This document shows, one piece after another, positions 11,554 to 22,183 of a stretch of 37,966 nt of DNA. The position numbers were made by a program, and so were the translations under genes. Location of the stretch: NCBI GenBank assembly GCA_001725945.1, contig LRMT01000285.1, forward strand, positions 1 through 37,966. Direction: 5' to 3'. The notes beneath the pieces were generated by a model. It was not told the origin of the DNA. It saw nothing but the letters and a program-made list of their open reading frames with translations, and searched no databases. Within the stretch, counting starts at the first letter, position 1. Each line of letters opens with the position of its first letter. The stretch comes from Cupriavidus sp. UYMMa02A. GTDB lineage: Bacteria; Pseudomonadota; Gammaproteobacteria; Burkholderiales; Burkholderiaceae.

Positions 11554-12864
11554 GCTGACTCCTTCTTGTGCCATTGGGCTTGCTGGGCGATTTTCACGAT
11601 CGCATACATCGTGGCGTATAAGGCGCGCTTGTCCCCATAGCTGTCCTGATGGTCGTAGCAGATATGCTTGTTCTGTTGCCCTGGACAGTCCTGGCCGTGG
11701 GCAAAGCTCATTTCGATGCCTGCCTTTGCCGGCGCTGCACCGGATTGATAAGGAACCGTGCCATCCCCCGGACAATCTGGTTTGCTGAGCGTCAGGCTGA
11801 ACCCCTCCGAAGTCCTCAGCATGCCATTTCCACTATCGCCGGTAACTTTGCCCATCTCGGGATCGAATGCTCCGACGCCGGTCCCCTCCCATGCAACCTC
11901 GCCTCAGCTGAACCGATCTGTGCTTGCAAGCAGTCCGCTGTTGAACAGCCCGCCACGCTCTTTCTCGGCGTTTCTCTGCCCTTGTGCGCCGTAGTAAGCA
12001 AAGGTGGGCGCCTTGCATTGCTCTTTGATTGCTTGCTTACCAGCCGCCCATCGAATGGGTCACCACGATGACCTTTTCGGCTACCGGTCGGCCTGGCTTG
12101 CGGCGCCGGATGCGGCAGTGGGTGCCACCCTCCCCGTCGGGCGTGTCCTCGGCAACGACCGTCTTGCCTTCGTTGTAATACGGCAGGATCGTGTTCTCGA
12201 TCAGGTCCTTGATGGCCGCACCGGAGTCGCGGTTGCTCTGCAGCCAGTTGTAGCCGCCGGCCCAGACATCGAACTGGTAATTGGCCGCGTGCAGGATTTC
12301 CTCGCGCGTCAACGCCTCGCCACGGTCCGCACCCCAGTCCAAGGGCGGGGATTGGCCGTCCTCGGCGGCCCAGCCCTTCAGGTCAGCTACGCAGCGCTCG
12401 AAATCATATTCCGCCAGTGAGTTCAGGAGGTGCTGCAAATTGCCCATGAACGGGTGGTAGGAGGAACGCATCAATGCTCCCCAGCCGCGCGCTACGAGCA
12501 CGTTTCTGGGCAGCCCGCTCAGGCCGGCATCGATCGGCCCGCTGGGATCGACCTCCACCGTGGCGGTTGCCAGGTCGTGGGCGCGATCCTTTGCATTCTT
12601 GAACAGATAGCTGAAGAGTTGGCAAATGGCATCTGCCGCGCCGCGCAGGTCCGTGTTTGGCGGACGCCAGGCGATGTCCTTCCCTTCCTTCTTCCTGAGA
12701 TTGGTGCCCATGATGCCGGGCAAAAAGAGGACAGGGATAACGCAAGGTTTGGCCAGGATGATCTTTTCACGCTGATCTTCCGTCGGCGTCAGTGTCGCCG
12801 GAGCAAATTGATCGCCGTCGTTGTCGATGATGCTGCGGTAGAGTAGGTAGCCGGGATTTGCCAT
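11550..12864 (-). pseudogene. Degraded T6SS lipase effector (Tle family)
   Basis: Remains of an alpha/beta-hydrolase phospholipase effector. The N-terminal part (start 12864, MANPGYLLYRS) has the VLFLPGIMGTNLR oxyanion-region motif and ends at the nucleophile elbow THSMGG near 12045. It then runs into a TAA. The next bases resume in another frame with a much later part of the protein (AIKEQCKAPTFAYYGAQGQ). That part ends in an in-frame TGA at about 11903-11905, where family logic expects Trp before GEVAWEG. The same frame then continues through GDGTVP (catalytic Asp region) and HQDSYGDKRALYATMYAIVKIAQ (catalytic His region) to the stop overlapping the immunity gene. By my memory of relatives, some 150 codons are missing between the two parts. 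Loss of that segment plus the stop codon makes activity unlikely. Confidence 0.75.
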
Positions 12865-12869
12865 GGTGG

Positions 12870-13090
12870 TGGAGGGCCGGTAATGGCCTGCAATTGAGCG
12901 AGTCCGCGGCAAGTTATCTGCCGAACGGAACGCCCGGATTGACCGGCCGCAAGGAAAGTGTCAGCCGGCGGCACTGCACTGGCGGCAACCGTGATCGCGG
13001 CGCTGAAGGACCTGTCCGATGGCAACCTGGCCAATGTGGGCGAGAATCTCACCATTGGCGGCGGCGGTCCCGGTGACCGCAAAGAGATAA
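12870..13090 (+). other. Unassigned plus-strand coding fragment
   Basis: Reading from about 12892 gives NGLQLSESAASYLPNGTPG and then LTGRKES. After adding one missing base near 12964 it continues as SAGGTALAATVIAALKDLS, then DGNLANVGENLTIGGGG. A TAA in a neighbouring frame at about 13088-13090 could be its true end, just before the ribosome site of the ChaN-like gene. The sequence looks protein-like but I do not recognise the family. It may be the 3' end of a gene cut by the event that brought in the lipase islet. Confidence 0.35.
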
Positions 13091-13104
13091 GGGAGGGAAG
13101 CCGT

Positions 13105-13982
13105 GTGATTTCAATCCGGTTGCATGTGGCCGGCATGCTGGCGGCAGCCACGACCGTGCTGACGGCCGGCTGCGCAACGCAGGGACCGTCTCCTGCGGCG
13201 GTCAGTGCCGCCTTCGCCGGCAAGTCCTACGTGCTGCTTGGCGAAGTCCACGACAACCCCGCCGGCCAGCAGCAGCGCCTCGCCGCACTGACCCGCGCCA
13301 TCGAGCAAGGCTGGCGCCCTGCCATCGCCATGGAGCAGTTCGACCGCGAACGCCAGGCCGATATCGACCGCGCGCGCCGAGACGCCCGGCCGATGCCGAC
13401 TATCTGATTGCGCAGGCAGGCAGCGGCGGATGGCAATGGCCACAGTACCGGCCGGTGGTGGCGTTGGCACTGCAGTACGACCTGCCGCTGCTGGCCGCGA
13501 ACCTGTCGCGCGCCGACGCCGCCAAGATCGTGCGCGGCGGGCTCGACGGCCTGTTCACGCCGCAGGAGCGTACGCAGCTCGGCCTGACCGGGGCGTTGCC
13601 GCCGGATCTGGTGTCGGGCCAGACCGCCGTGCTGGACGAAGGCCATTGCGGCAACTTCCCGAAGGCCATGCTGCCCGGCATGCTCAATGCACAGGCTGCC
13701 CGCGATGCCGTGATGGCGGCCACGCTGCGGCCCTACGCGGCACGCGGCGCGGTGCTGATCGCCGGGAATGGCCACGTGCGCAACGATATCGGCGTGCCGC
13801 GCTGGCTTGGTACCGGCGAGGGCAAGGCCCTTAGCGTGGGCTACCTCGAGCGCGGCCAGGGCAATCCGGCCGATTTCGACCGCGTCGTCACCGTGGCCCC
13901 GGTCGAGCGTGGCGATCCATGCCGCGATGCCGTCGTGGGCAAGGCCATGCCGGGAGCCGCATCGGCACCCGCCTCGCGCTGA
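13105..13982 (+). CDS. ChaN-like lipoprotein (probable haem-binding)
   Basis: About 292 residues of the ChaN family (PF04187), outer-membrane-associated lipoproteins linked to haem or iron handling. GTG at 13105 is the start: GGAGG lies at 13092-13096, 8 bases upstream, and the product opens with a signal peptide ending in the lipobox LTAGC. Family features are the YVLLGEVHDNPAGQQ block, MEQFDRERQADIDRAR, YDLPLLAANLSR and the C-terminal VLIAGNGHVRNDIGVPRWL. The frame breaks at 13388-13389, where restoring one G joins ARR-DARADADYLIAQ. The haem ligand cannot be assigned confidently. A hairpin terminator follows at 14017-14039. No haem-uptake genes are adjacent. Confidence 0.85.
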
Positions 13983-14016
13983 ACGGCCTGCCAATCCACG
14001 TAAACCCCGATGCCTT

Positions 14017-14039
14017 GGCTGTCAATCTGACAGCCTTTT
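14017..14039 (+). terminator. Rho-independent terminator after the ChaN-like gene
   Basis: A perfect 8-base stem, GGCTGTCA with loop ATC and TGACAGCC, is followed directly by TTTT. It lies 34 bases after the ChaN-like stop and upstream of tctC, separating the two transcription units. Confidence 0.7.
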
Positions 14040-14256
14040 GACAGTTTTCAACGCCTAGAATCCGGCACATGATCCGTCAGCGGGTCATGCAGAAGTCAAA
14101 CAACAATGCCGGCATGCAGTGCGTGCAACGGACAGGAGACAGCGACCTACCGGTTCCCTCGTGACGGTATGCGCCCCCGTCTCCCGATTCCCGTACGCAA
14201 CGCCATGGCGGCGAGCCGAAGATACGGCAAGAACATTCCAGGAGCAGGAGACCGTT

Positions 14257-15224
14257 ATGCGTCGCTCGATTCACCGTTTCGCCCACGTCGTCATGGCCTC
14301 GGCCGTGGTTGCGGCCACCGTCGCCGCCGCGCCTGCGTTCGCGATGGATACCGTCAAGTTCATGATCGGCGCCAACCCGGGCGGCGGCTACGACCAGACC
14401 GGCCGTGGCCTGGGCGCGGCGATGATCGCCTCGGGTGTCACCAAGACCGCCACTTATGACAACAAGGGCGCGCCGGCGGCACCATCGGCCTGACCCAGTT
14501 CGTCAATACCGACAAGGGCAACCCCAACGCGCTGATGGTCGTCGGGGCGGTGATGGTCGGTGCCATCGAGACCAACCATCCGCCGGTCACGCTCAAGAAC
14601 GCCACGCCGATCGCGCGCCTGTTCGCCGACACCATGGTCATCACCGTGCCGGCCAACTCGCCGATCAAGTCGATCAAGGATCTGACCACGCAGCTCAAGG
14701 CCAACCCGGGCAGCGTGAGCTGGGGCGGCGGTTCGAAGGGTTCGATCGACCACATCCTGGCGGGCCTGATCGCCAAGGACGTCGGCATTGACCCGAAGAA
14801 GATCAACTACGTGCCGTTCCAGGGCGGTGGCGAGGCCTCGGCCTCGATCCTCGGCGGCCACGTGACGGTGGGCATTGCCGGCGTGTCGGAATTCCTGCCC
14901 TTCATCAAGAGCGGCAAGATGCGTGCGCTCGCGGTGACCTCCAAGGACCGCACCGCCGACATCCCGACCCTCAAGGAACAGGGCGTGAACGTCGAGATCT
15001 ACAACTGGCGCGGCGTCTACGGCGCACCGGGCATTACGCCTGAACAGCGCAAGGCCATGATCGACGCCGTGGTGAAGGCGACCGAGAGCAAGGCCTGGAA
15101 GGAAACGCTGCAGAAGAACGACTGGACGCCGTTCCTGCTGACCGGCGACGAGTTCGGCAAGTTCGTCGACAGCGAATCGGCCCGCCTGGGCAGCACGCTG
15201 CGCGAACTGGGCGTGGCCAAGTAA
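14257..15224 (+). CDS. tctC: Tripartite tricarboxylate transporter substrate-binding protein
   Basis: Periplasmic Bug/TctC-family binding protein, about 322 residues, which captures a carboxylate for the TctAB membrane unit. A Sec signal peptide (MRRSIHRFAHVVMASAVVAA, cleavage near AFA) precedes the mature start DTVKFMIGANPGGGYDQTGRGL. The ligand-site loops GGGYDQ and VSWGGGSKGSIDH and the region PFQGGGEASASILGGHV are typical. The ATG at 14257 has AGGAG upstream. The frame breaks at 14472; one G restores GAAGGTIGLTQFVNTDKG. It is the first gene of the tct cluster, followed after 263 bases by tctB. Citrate is the classical ligand, but Bug proteins bind many carboxylates, so the ligand is open. 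Confidence 0.92.
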
Positions 15225-15444
15225 AGAGCCAGGACGCGGTAGATGTGTCTTGCAGTACGGGTCCGCAGCCTGCGGATCCGAGCAGTGTTGAAATGTTACC
15301 TGTCGTGCCTGCCGGAGCCACTGGTGTAGAAGGTGGCCGGAAAAACGGCGCGGGGCCCGGTGTCTGCCACCTGCGATACCAAACCAAAACTACATGTCGC
15401 CGGGCCCTGCGGCCGCGCAGGAATCAGAAAGCCAGCGTCGCGGA

Positions 15445-15466
15445 CGCCAGCCTCCTCCGGCTGGCG
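15445..15466 (+). promoter_or_regulatory. Intercistronic hairpin with anti-Shine-Dalgarno-like loop before tctB
   Basis: CGCCAGCC and GGCTGGCG form a perfect 8-base stem around the loop TCCTCC. The loop is complementary to the AAGGAG ribosome site of tctB at 15476-15481. It could stabilise the tctC message end or modulate tctB translation; both roles are inferred. Confidence 0.4.
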
Positions 15467-15487
15467 ACGAAGGCCAAGGAGTCTCCA

Positions 15488-15961
15488 ATGAAACCCTCCC
15501 ATCTCGCCATCGGCATTGCCGTGCTGGCGATCTCGCTGTTCTTCTTCCTGGGCCTGTCGGGCATTTCGGGGGAAGAAGGCTATGCCGGCTTGTCGCCGCG
15601 CTTCGCGCCCACGCTGGTGGCGATCGGCCTGGCCGTGTGCGGCGCGCTGCTGACCTGGCAGGGCGTGCGCGGCGGCTTCCGCAACATGCCGGAAGAAGAT
15701 GCCGAACTGCCCAGTGCCCCGCACAACTTCAAGGGCTTCCTGTGGGTGTCCGCCGGACTGGTGCTGAACATGGCGCTGATCGGCACGCTCGGCTTCGTGC
15801 TGTCGTCCACGCTGCTGATGGTGTGCGTGGCGCGCGGCTACGGCAGCCGCCGCATCGTGCGCGACGCGATCATCGGTCTGTGCATCACGCTGCCGATGTG
15901 GGCGTTGTTTGAATTCCTGCTCGGCATCAACCTGCCGCTGCTCCCCATCGCTGGCTTCTAA
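15488..15961 (+). CDS. tctB: Tripartite tricarboxylate transporter small membrane subunit
   Basis: A 157-residue inner-membrane protein with four predicted helices: near residues 5-25, 40-58, 82-105 and 125-150. It fits the TctB family (PF07331) in size, layout and position between tctC and tctA. The ATG at 15488 follows AAGGAG. It pairs with TctA to form the proton- or sodium-driven membrane complex loaded by TctC. The gap to tctA is 27 bases, so the two are co-transcribed. The frame is intact. TctB proteins diverge quickly, so order and topology carry more weight than residue matches. Confidence 0.88.
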   Translation: MKPSHLAIGIAVLAISLFFFLGLSGISGEEGYAGLSPRFAPTLVAIGLAVCGALLTWQGVRGGFRNMPEEDAELPSAPHNFKGFLWVSAGLVLNMALIGTLGFVLSSTLLMVCVARGYGSRRIVRDAIIGLCITLPMWALFEFLLGINLPLLPIAGF

Positions 15962-15988
15962 GCCCGCCTGTCCAGCTAGGAGTCACGA

Positions 15989-17502
<1,514 letters not shown>

Positions 17503-17530
17503 GGCATGGTTCGGTGCCATAAGGGGATCG

Positions 17531-17558
17531 AAGCCCGGCGCAATGCGCCGGGCTTTGT
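17531..17558 (+). terminator. Terminator hairpin after tctCBA
   Basis: A perfect 11-base stem, AAGCCCGGCGC and GCGCCGGGCTT, with loop AAT, lies 28 bases after the tctA stop. The T-run after it is short, so efficiency is uncertain, but position and stem strength fit the end of the tct operon. Confidence 0.7.
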
Positions 17559-17754
17559 GCTTCTGGTGCCGGAATCCGCCGCGCAGCCGATGACCGCCTT
17601 TCATGTGATCCGGATGCCCTTCGTGGTACTCCCCACTGGCGCCCTGTATCATTGACCCAGACATCGCGTCGCGCCGGAGGAGACGGATTAGCGGCCTGCC
17701 CTGCCCGGGTGGCCACCGCGCGACATACAGCGGGACAACAAGACCAGGATCGCC

Positions 17755-18180
17755 ATGTCCGAATCCGCCGAACGCCGCCTGACCCTTGCCGACATCGATG
17801 CCACGCTGGAACGCGTGCTGGCCCCATGGGTGCGCCAGCTCGGCTTGCGCGCCGAGGCCGTTGATGACGCCGGCATCACGCTGCGGCTGCCCTTCAACGA
17901 ATCGTTCCGCCATGCGGGCGGGGTGGTGTGCGGCCAGGTGCTGATGTCGGCTGCCGATACGGCGATGATCGTCGCCGTGGCCTGCGCGCTGGGCGGCTTC
18001 CGGCCGATGACCACCGTCACGCTGAATACCAACTTCATGCGCCCCGTGATCGACGGCGATGTGCTCGTGCGCGCCAACGTGCTGCGCCTCGGCAAGACCG
18101 TGGTGTTCGGCGAGATCGAACTGACCGGCGCCGACGGCAAGCTGGCCGTGCAGGCCACTACGACCTACGCCCTGCTCTGA
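17755..18180 (+). CDS. PaaI-type thioesterase (hotdog fold)
   Basis: A 141-residue hotdog-fold protein of the PaaI/4HBT family that probably hydrolyses an acyl- or aryl-CoA in the cytosol. The core helix segment HAGGVVCGQVLMSAADTAM (residues 53-71) carries the usual GG and Asp-containing catalytic region. TVTLNTNFMRP is the typical strand. The length is normal for the family. Start ATG 17755 is chosen because the family's N-terminal helix follows shortly after. The patatin-like gene starts 40 bases downstream on the same strand, suggesting joint transcription and a lipid-related role. Substrate unknown. Confidence 0.88.
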   Translation: MSESAERRLTLADIDATLERVLAPWVRQLGLRAEAVDDAGITLRLPFNESFRHAGGVVCGQVLMSAADTAMIVAVACALGGFRPMTTVTLNTNFMRPVIDGDVLVRANVLRLGKTVVFGEIELTGADGKLAVQATTTYALL

Positions 18181-18220
18181 TCGCATCAGGGCCCACGCAA
18201 CGATTCGCAGAAAGCGCAGC

Positions 18221-19114
18221 ATGACCGCAGGCACCGCCACTCCGTTTGACCAGATCGTATTCGCCGGCGGCGGCAACCGCTGCTGGTGGCAGGCGGGCTG
18301 GTGGGACACCGTGGCGCCGGAACTGCACCTGCGGCCGCGCGTGATCGCCGGCATTTCCGCGGGCGCCGCCACGGCCTGCATGATCTATGCGCACGACTCG
18401 CAGCAGACCATGGCGTACTACCGCCAGGTGCTGTCCGCGAACAAGCGCAATGCCTACTGGGGCAACCTGCTGCGCCGCGAGCGCGTGTTCCCGCACTACG
18501 GCATCTATCGCACGGCGCTGCTGTCGATCTTGGCGATGGACGCTTGAACACCTGCAGCAGCGCCGGAGATCCGCATCGGCGTGGCCCATATCCCGCGCTG
18601 GAGCGGCCCGCGCCTGGCGGTGGCGGCCGGCCTGCTCGCGTACAACATCGACAAGCACGTGCTCAAGACGCTGCATCCGCGGCTCGGGCGCAAGCTCGGC
18701 TTCCGGCCGGAGTTCGTGCGCGCGCAGGACTGCGGCTCGCCCGAGCAGCTCGCGGATTTGCTGCTGCAGTCGGCTTCGACACCGCCGTTCACGCCGGTGC
18801 TGCGCCGTGGTGGCCGCGCCGTGCTGGATGGCGGCCTTGTGGACAACGTGCCGGTGGACGCGCTCGACGCGGCGCCCGGCAATGTGCTGGTGCTGGTGAC
18901 GCGGCTGTATCCGCGCCCGCGCCGTTTCGTGATGCAAAGCGGCGGCCAGCGCCGCCTGTACCTGCAGCCTTCACAACGCGTGCCGATTTCGAGCTGGGAC
19001 TACACCCGACCCGACGCCATGACGCATGCTTATGAGCTGGGCCGCCGCGACGGGGAAACTTTCCTGCGCGAGTGGCCGTCGATCCTGAATACGGAACTGA
19101 AGCCCGGCGCCTAG
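18221..19114 (+). CDS. Patatin-like phospholipase
   Basis: About 298 residues of the patatin family (PF01734), a Ser-Asp dyad lipid acyl hydrolase. The N-terminal FAGGGNRCWWQAGWW is the oxyanion loop, GISAG near residue 46 holds the nucleophile Ser, and DGGLVDNVPVDAL contains the dyad Asp. The frame is broken twice within 25 bases. At 18542 two bases are missing (or one is extra), and at 18561-18563 one base is missing. Correction restores AMDALEHLQQRPEIRIGVAHIPRW. The net shift is zero, so the uncorrected frame shows only a TGA at 18545-18547. Probably a sequencing fault. It follows the thioesterase closely and precedes glutathione reductase on the same strand. Confidence 0.82.
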
Positions 19115-19179
19115 CCATGTTGCATGGCGCTGGTCCGATCGTTTGTCGATGCGGCTGCGTGCCGCGACAGGAGTGATGG

Positions 19180-20649
19180 ATGACCAAGCGCCAGACAACA
19201 ACCGCCACGTCCGACAACGGGCAAAGGCGGGCCCGGCAAGTCAGCGCCGAGCCGGTGGTGGAGCATGTGCCGCGCGCACGCGGCAAGGGCGGCCGCCCCG
19301 GCCGTTCGCGCAAGGCGGACTTCGTCGTGATCGGCGGCGGCTCTGCCGGTGTGGCCTGTGCCCGGCGCGCGGCCTCGCACGGCGCCAGCGTGGTGCTGAT
19401 CGAGCGCGACGAGATCGGCGGCACCTGCGTCAACCGCGGCTGCGTGCCGAAGAAGATGCTGTCGTACGGTGCGACCTGGGCCGCCATCCTGTCCGGGTGC
19501 CTGTCGCACACGGGCGGGCGTGAAGACTGGCGCGACGCCATCGTGCGCGTCAATGCGGAAGTCGCGCGGCTCAATGTGGTCTATGCGCAGCGCCTGCTCG
19601 AAGCCGGTGTCGACATCATCCGCGGCGATGCGATCGTCACGGCGCCCGACGAGGTCCGCGTGGGCGACGAAGTCATCCGCGCCAAGCGCATCCTGATCGC
19701 CACGGGCGCGCGGCCGAAGCCGCTCGACATTCCCGGCGGCGAACTCGCGAGCAATTCCGACGATGTGTTCACGTGGCAGACCGTACCAGGATCGATCGCG
19801 GTCATCGGCGGCGGCTATATCGGCGTGGAACAGGCATCGATCCTGTCGCGCTACGGCGTGAAGGTGGACCTGATCGTCGCCGGTGACAGGCTGCTGCCGC
19901 ACTTCGATGCGGAAATCGCCGAAGCGCTGGCTGGTGCACTGGAAGCCAAGGGCGTGCGGCTGCACCTGAATGCCAGCGTCAACCTGATCAGCCAGGCCAA
20001 CGGCGCGCTGGAAGTCTGCTACCGGCCCGGCAACAAGCCCGGGCAAACGGAGTCGGTGCGCGCGCAGGCGGCGCTCGCGGCGGTCGGGCGTATTTCCAAT
20101 GGCGATGGGCTTGGCCTGGACGCGATCGGCGTCAAGCGTGGCGACAAGGGCGGCATCAAGGTGGACCGCCAGTTCCGCAGCTCGGTGCGTTCGATCCATG
20201 CGATTGGAGATGCCATCGAAGGCCTGCACCTGACGCCGGTCGCCACCGCGCAGGGCCGCTGGCTCGCAGACCGCCTGTTCGGCCGCCGCGGCGAACGCTC
20301 GGATTTCGACTTCGTGCCGACCGCCGTGTTCTGCGAACCGGCCATCGGCGCGGTCGGGCTGACCGAGGCCCAGGCGATCGAAGCGGCCGGCAAGCCTGAA
20401 CGCATCCGTACCGTGGTCAAGCGCTTTGTCTCGCTCGAGAACCGCTTCGGCGGCAGCGGGCTGCCGTCGGTGTTCAAGCTCGTGCTGAATGCACGGACCG
20501 GACGCGTGCTCGGCGTGCACCTGATGGACAACGCCGCGCCGGAGATCGTACAGGCCATGGCCGTGGCGCTGCGGCTCGGTGTGAGGGAGTCGCATCTGGA
20601 GACGACGCTGCAGTTGCATCCGACGGTGGCGGAAGAGTTGTTCGGCTGA
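19180..20649 (+). CDS. gor: Glutathione-disulfide reductase
   Basis: A 489-residue FAD flavoenzyme of the class I pyridine nucleotide-disulfide oxidoreductases, which regenerates glutathione with NADPH. The FAD-binding motif FVVIGGGSAGVACARRAA is near residues 48-65. The redox-active pair is in GGTCVNRGCVPKKM (about 83-96), the NADPH motif is VIGGGYIGVEQA, and the second FAD motif is SIHAIGDAI. The C-terminal HPTVAEE holds the catalytic His-Glu. It carries an extra N-terminal stretch of about 45 residues, rich in Arg, Lys, Thr and Gly, that the family normally lacks. The ATG at 19180 has AGGAG upstream, so the extension appears translated. The frame is intact. Confidence 0.92.
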   Translation: MTKRQTTTATSDNGQRRARQVSAEPVVEHVPRARGKGGRPGRSRKADFVVIGGGSAGVACARRAASHGASVVLIERDEIGGTCVNRGCVPKKMLSYGATWAAILSGCLSHTGGREDWRDAIVRVNAEVARLNVVYAQRLLEAGVDIIRGDAIVTAPDEVRVGDEVIRAKRILIATGARPKPLDIPGGELASNSDDVFTWQTVPGSIAVIGGGYIGVEQASILSRYGVKVDLIVAGDRLLPHFDAEIAEALAGALEAKGVRLHLNASVNLISQANGALEVCYRPGNKPGQTESVRAQAALAAVGRISNGDGLGLDAIGVKRGDKGGIKVDRQFRSSVRSIHAIGDAIEGLHLTPVATAQGRWLADRLFGRRGERSDFDFVPTAVFCEPAIGAVGLTEAQAIEAAGKPERIRTVVKRFVSLENRFGGSGLPSVFKLVLNARTGRVLGVHLMDNAAPEIVQAMAVALRLGVRESHLETTLQLHPTVAEELFG

Positions 20650-20689
20650 AGCGGAGCGCTCAGGGGGCAGCGTTATTGATGCGTGCCTG

Positions 20690-22182
20690 TCAAAGATCCT
20701 GTTCGCTGACAGGCAGCTTCAGCAATGCCCTGACCCCCTGCCCCTGCGATCCTTCGGTCAGCTCCACCGTCCCGCCGAACCGCGCCGCATCTCGCGCGAG
20801 ATCGCCAGTCCCAGGCCGGACCCCGGTTCGGTGTTGCCCACGCGCCGGTAGAAGCGCGCGAATACCTTCTCGCGCTCGCTGGCGGGAATGCCGGGACCGT
20901 CGTCCTCGACCATCAGGCACGCGGTCTGGTCGAAGCGCCGTGCCGACAGCGTGATGCGGCTGCCCTTCGGCGAATACTGGATGGCGTTGTGCACAAGGTT
21001 GGCCAGCGCTTCGCGAAGCAGCGCCGCGTCGGCGCGAACAGGCAGCTTCAGGCCCGGCGTGGGCTCCCAGCCGAAGTCCTGCTGCTTGCCGCGTGCAAGC
21101 GGCAGGTAGTCGAGCGCGACCTGCTCGGCCACGCTGACCGCATCGACGATGTCGATGGCATCGGCTGCCTGCGCGGCCGTTTCGTCATGGTGTTGCCGTA
21201 CCCGTGCCAGCGCCAGCAGCTGGTTGGTCAGTCGCGCCGCCTGCTCCAGTTGCGTGACGATGCCGCCGACGGCTTCCCCGGCAGCCTGGCGGGATGCGGG
21301 ATCGTCGCCGCCCGCGCATAGCTGCCGCTGCGCGAATTCCGCCTGCGTCTTGAGGATGGCCAGCGGCGTGCGCAGCTGGTGCGCGGCATCGGCAATGAAT
21401 TGCGCCTGCGCCTGCGCCATCGCCGCGGAGCGCGCGACATGCAGGTTCACGGCATCGACGAGCGGGCTGACTTCGATCGGCACGCGGCTGAACGAGAGCG
21501 GCGTGAGGTCGTCGGGCGTGCGCGCCTCCACATCGTCGCGTACCCGTCCCAGCGGGCGCAGCACGTAGGTCACGCCGCCGACCAGGATGGCGGCGCTCAG
21601 CACGATCAGCAGCAGGTCGCGCGCGAGCGCGCTGCGCCAGACCTTGCCGATCAGCGCGGTGCGGGGTTCGGCGGTTTCCGCTACCTGGATGATGACGCGC
21701 ATGCGCGCATCGGGCCGGTACACGGGCCGCGCCATGACGGCGATGCGCACGGCATCGCCGCGGTAGTCGTCATCGTCATAGAAGCGCGGCTGGTTGTTGA
21801 CGAGCGCGCCCTTCGGCAGCGGCAGGTCTTCGTAGCCGGTGACGGTCTCGACCGTGCCCGCGCGCTCGAGCGAGACGCGGTAGTACACATGGGTCTGCGC
21901 CGCGGTCTCGAACATCTCCATGGCGGCGTCGGGCAGCGTGAGCTGGACGCTCTCGCCGGCCATGCCGATGGCGTTGTCGATCGCGCGGATCGAGCCGTAC
22001 AGCGAGCGGTCGTAAGCGGTGTTGGCGGCGTCGCGCAGCGTGCCGTAGGTGAGCCACGTATCGATCGCCATCATGGCCGCCAGTGCCGGCACCAGCAGCA
22101 GGAGCAGCTGGCGGCGCAGGCTGCCGCGCCGCCACAGCAGGATCGGATGCCGCGCGCGCTGGCGCAGCTTGCGTGGCCACAT
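20690..22182 (-). CDS. tctE: Sensor histidine kinase, TctE-like
   Basis: Inner-membrane sensor kinase of about 497 residues. The first helix (LLLLLVPALAAMMAIDTWL) is followed by a periplasmic 2CSK_N-type sensor domain (YDRSLYGSIRAIDNAI, VYYRVSLERAG, GYEDLPLPKG) and a second helix near DLLLIVLSAAILVGGVTYV. HAMP-like and HisKA regions follow (IADAAHQLRTPLAIL, phospho-acceptor His). The ATPase has the N-box LVHNAIQYSP, VEDDGPGIP and GSGLGLAI. The frame breaks near 20788, where one C on the plus strand is missing; correction gives REMAARFGGTVELTEG to the stop at 20690. The ATG at 22180-22182 lies one base past the tctD stop, so the pair is translationally coupled. TctE relatives respond to tricarboxylates; the ligand here is inferred. 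Confidence 0.9.
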
Positions 22183-22183
22183 G

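Noticed and set aside
11550..12864. TGA in the lipase remnant read as selenocysteine, or the frame changes as programmed frameshifts
   Set aside because: A Trp codon is expected at that site, no SECIS-like hairpin follows, and a large segment is missing anyway.
14038..14061. TTGACA and TAGAAT as a tctC promoter
   Set aside because: The spacer is only 12 bases, too short for a sigma-70 promoter, and the TTGACA overlaps the end of a terminator hairpin.
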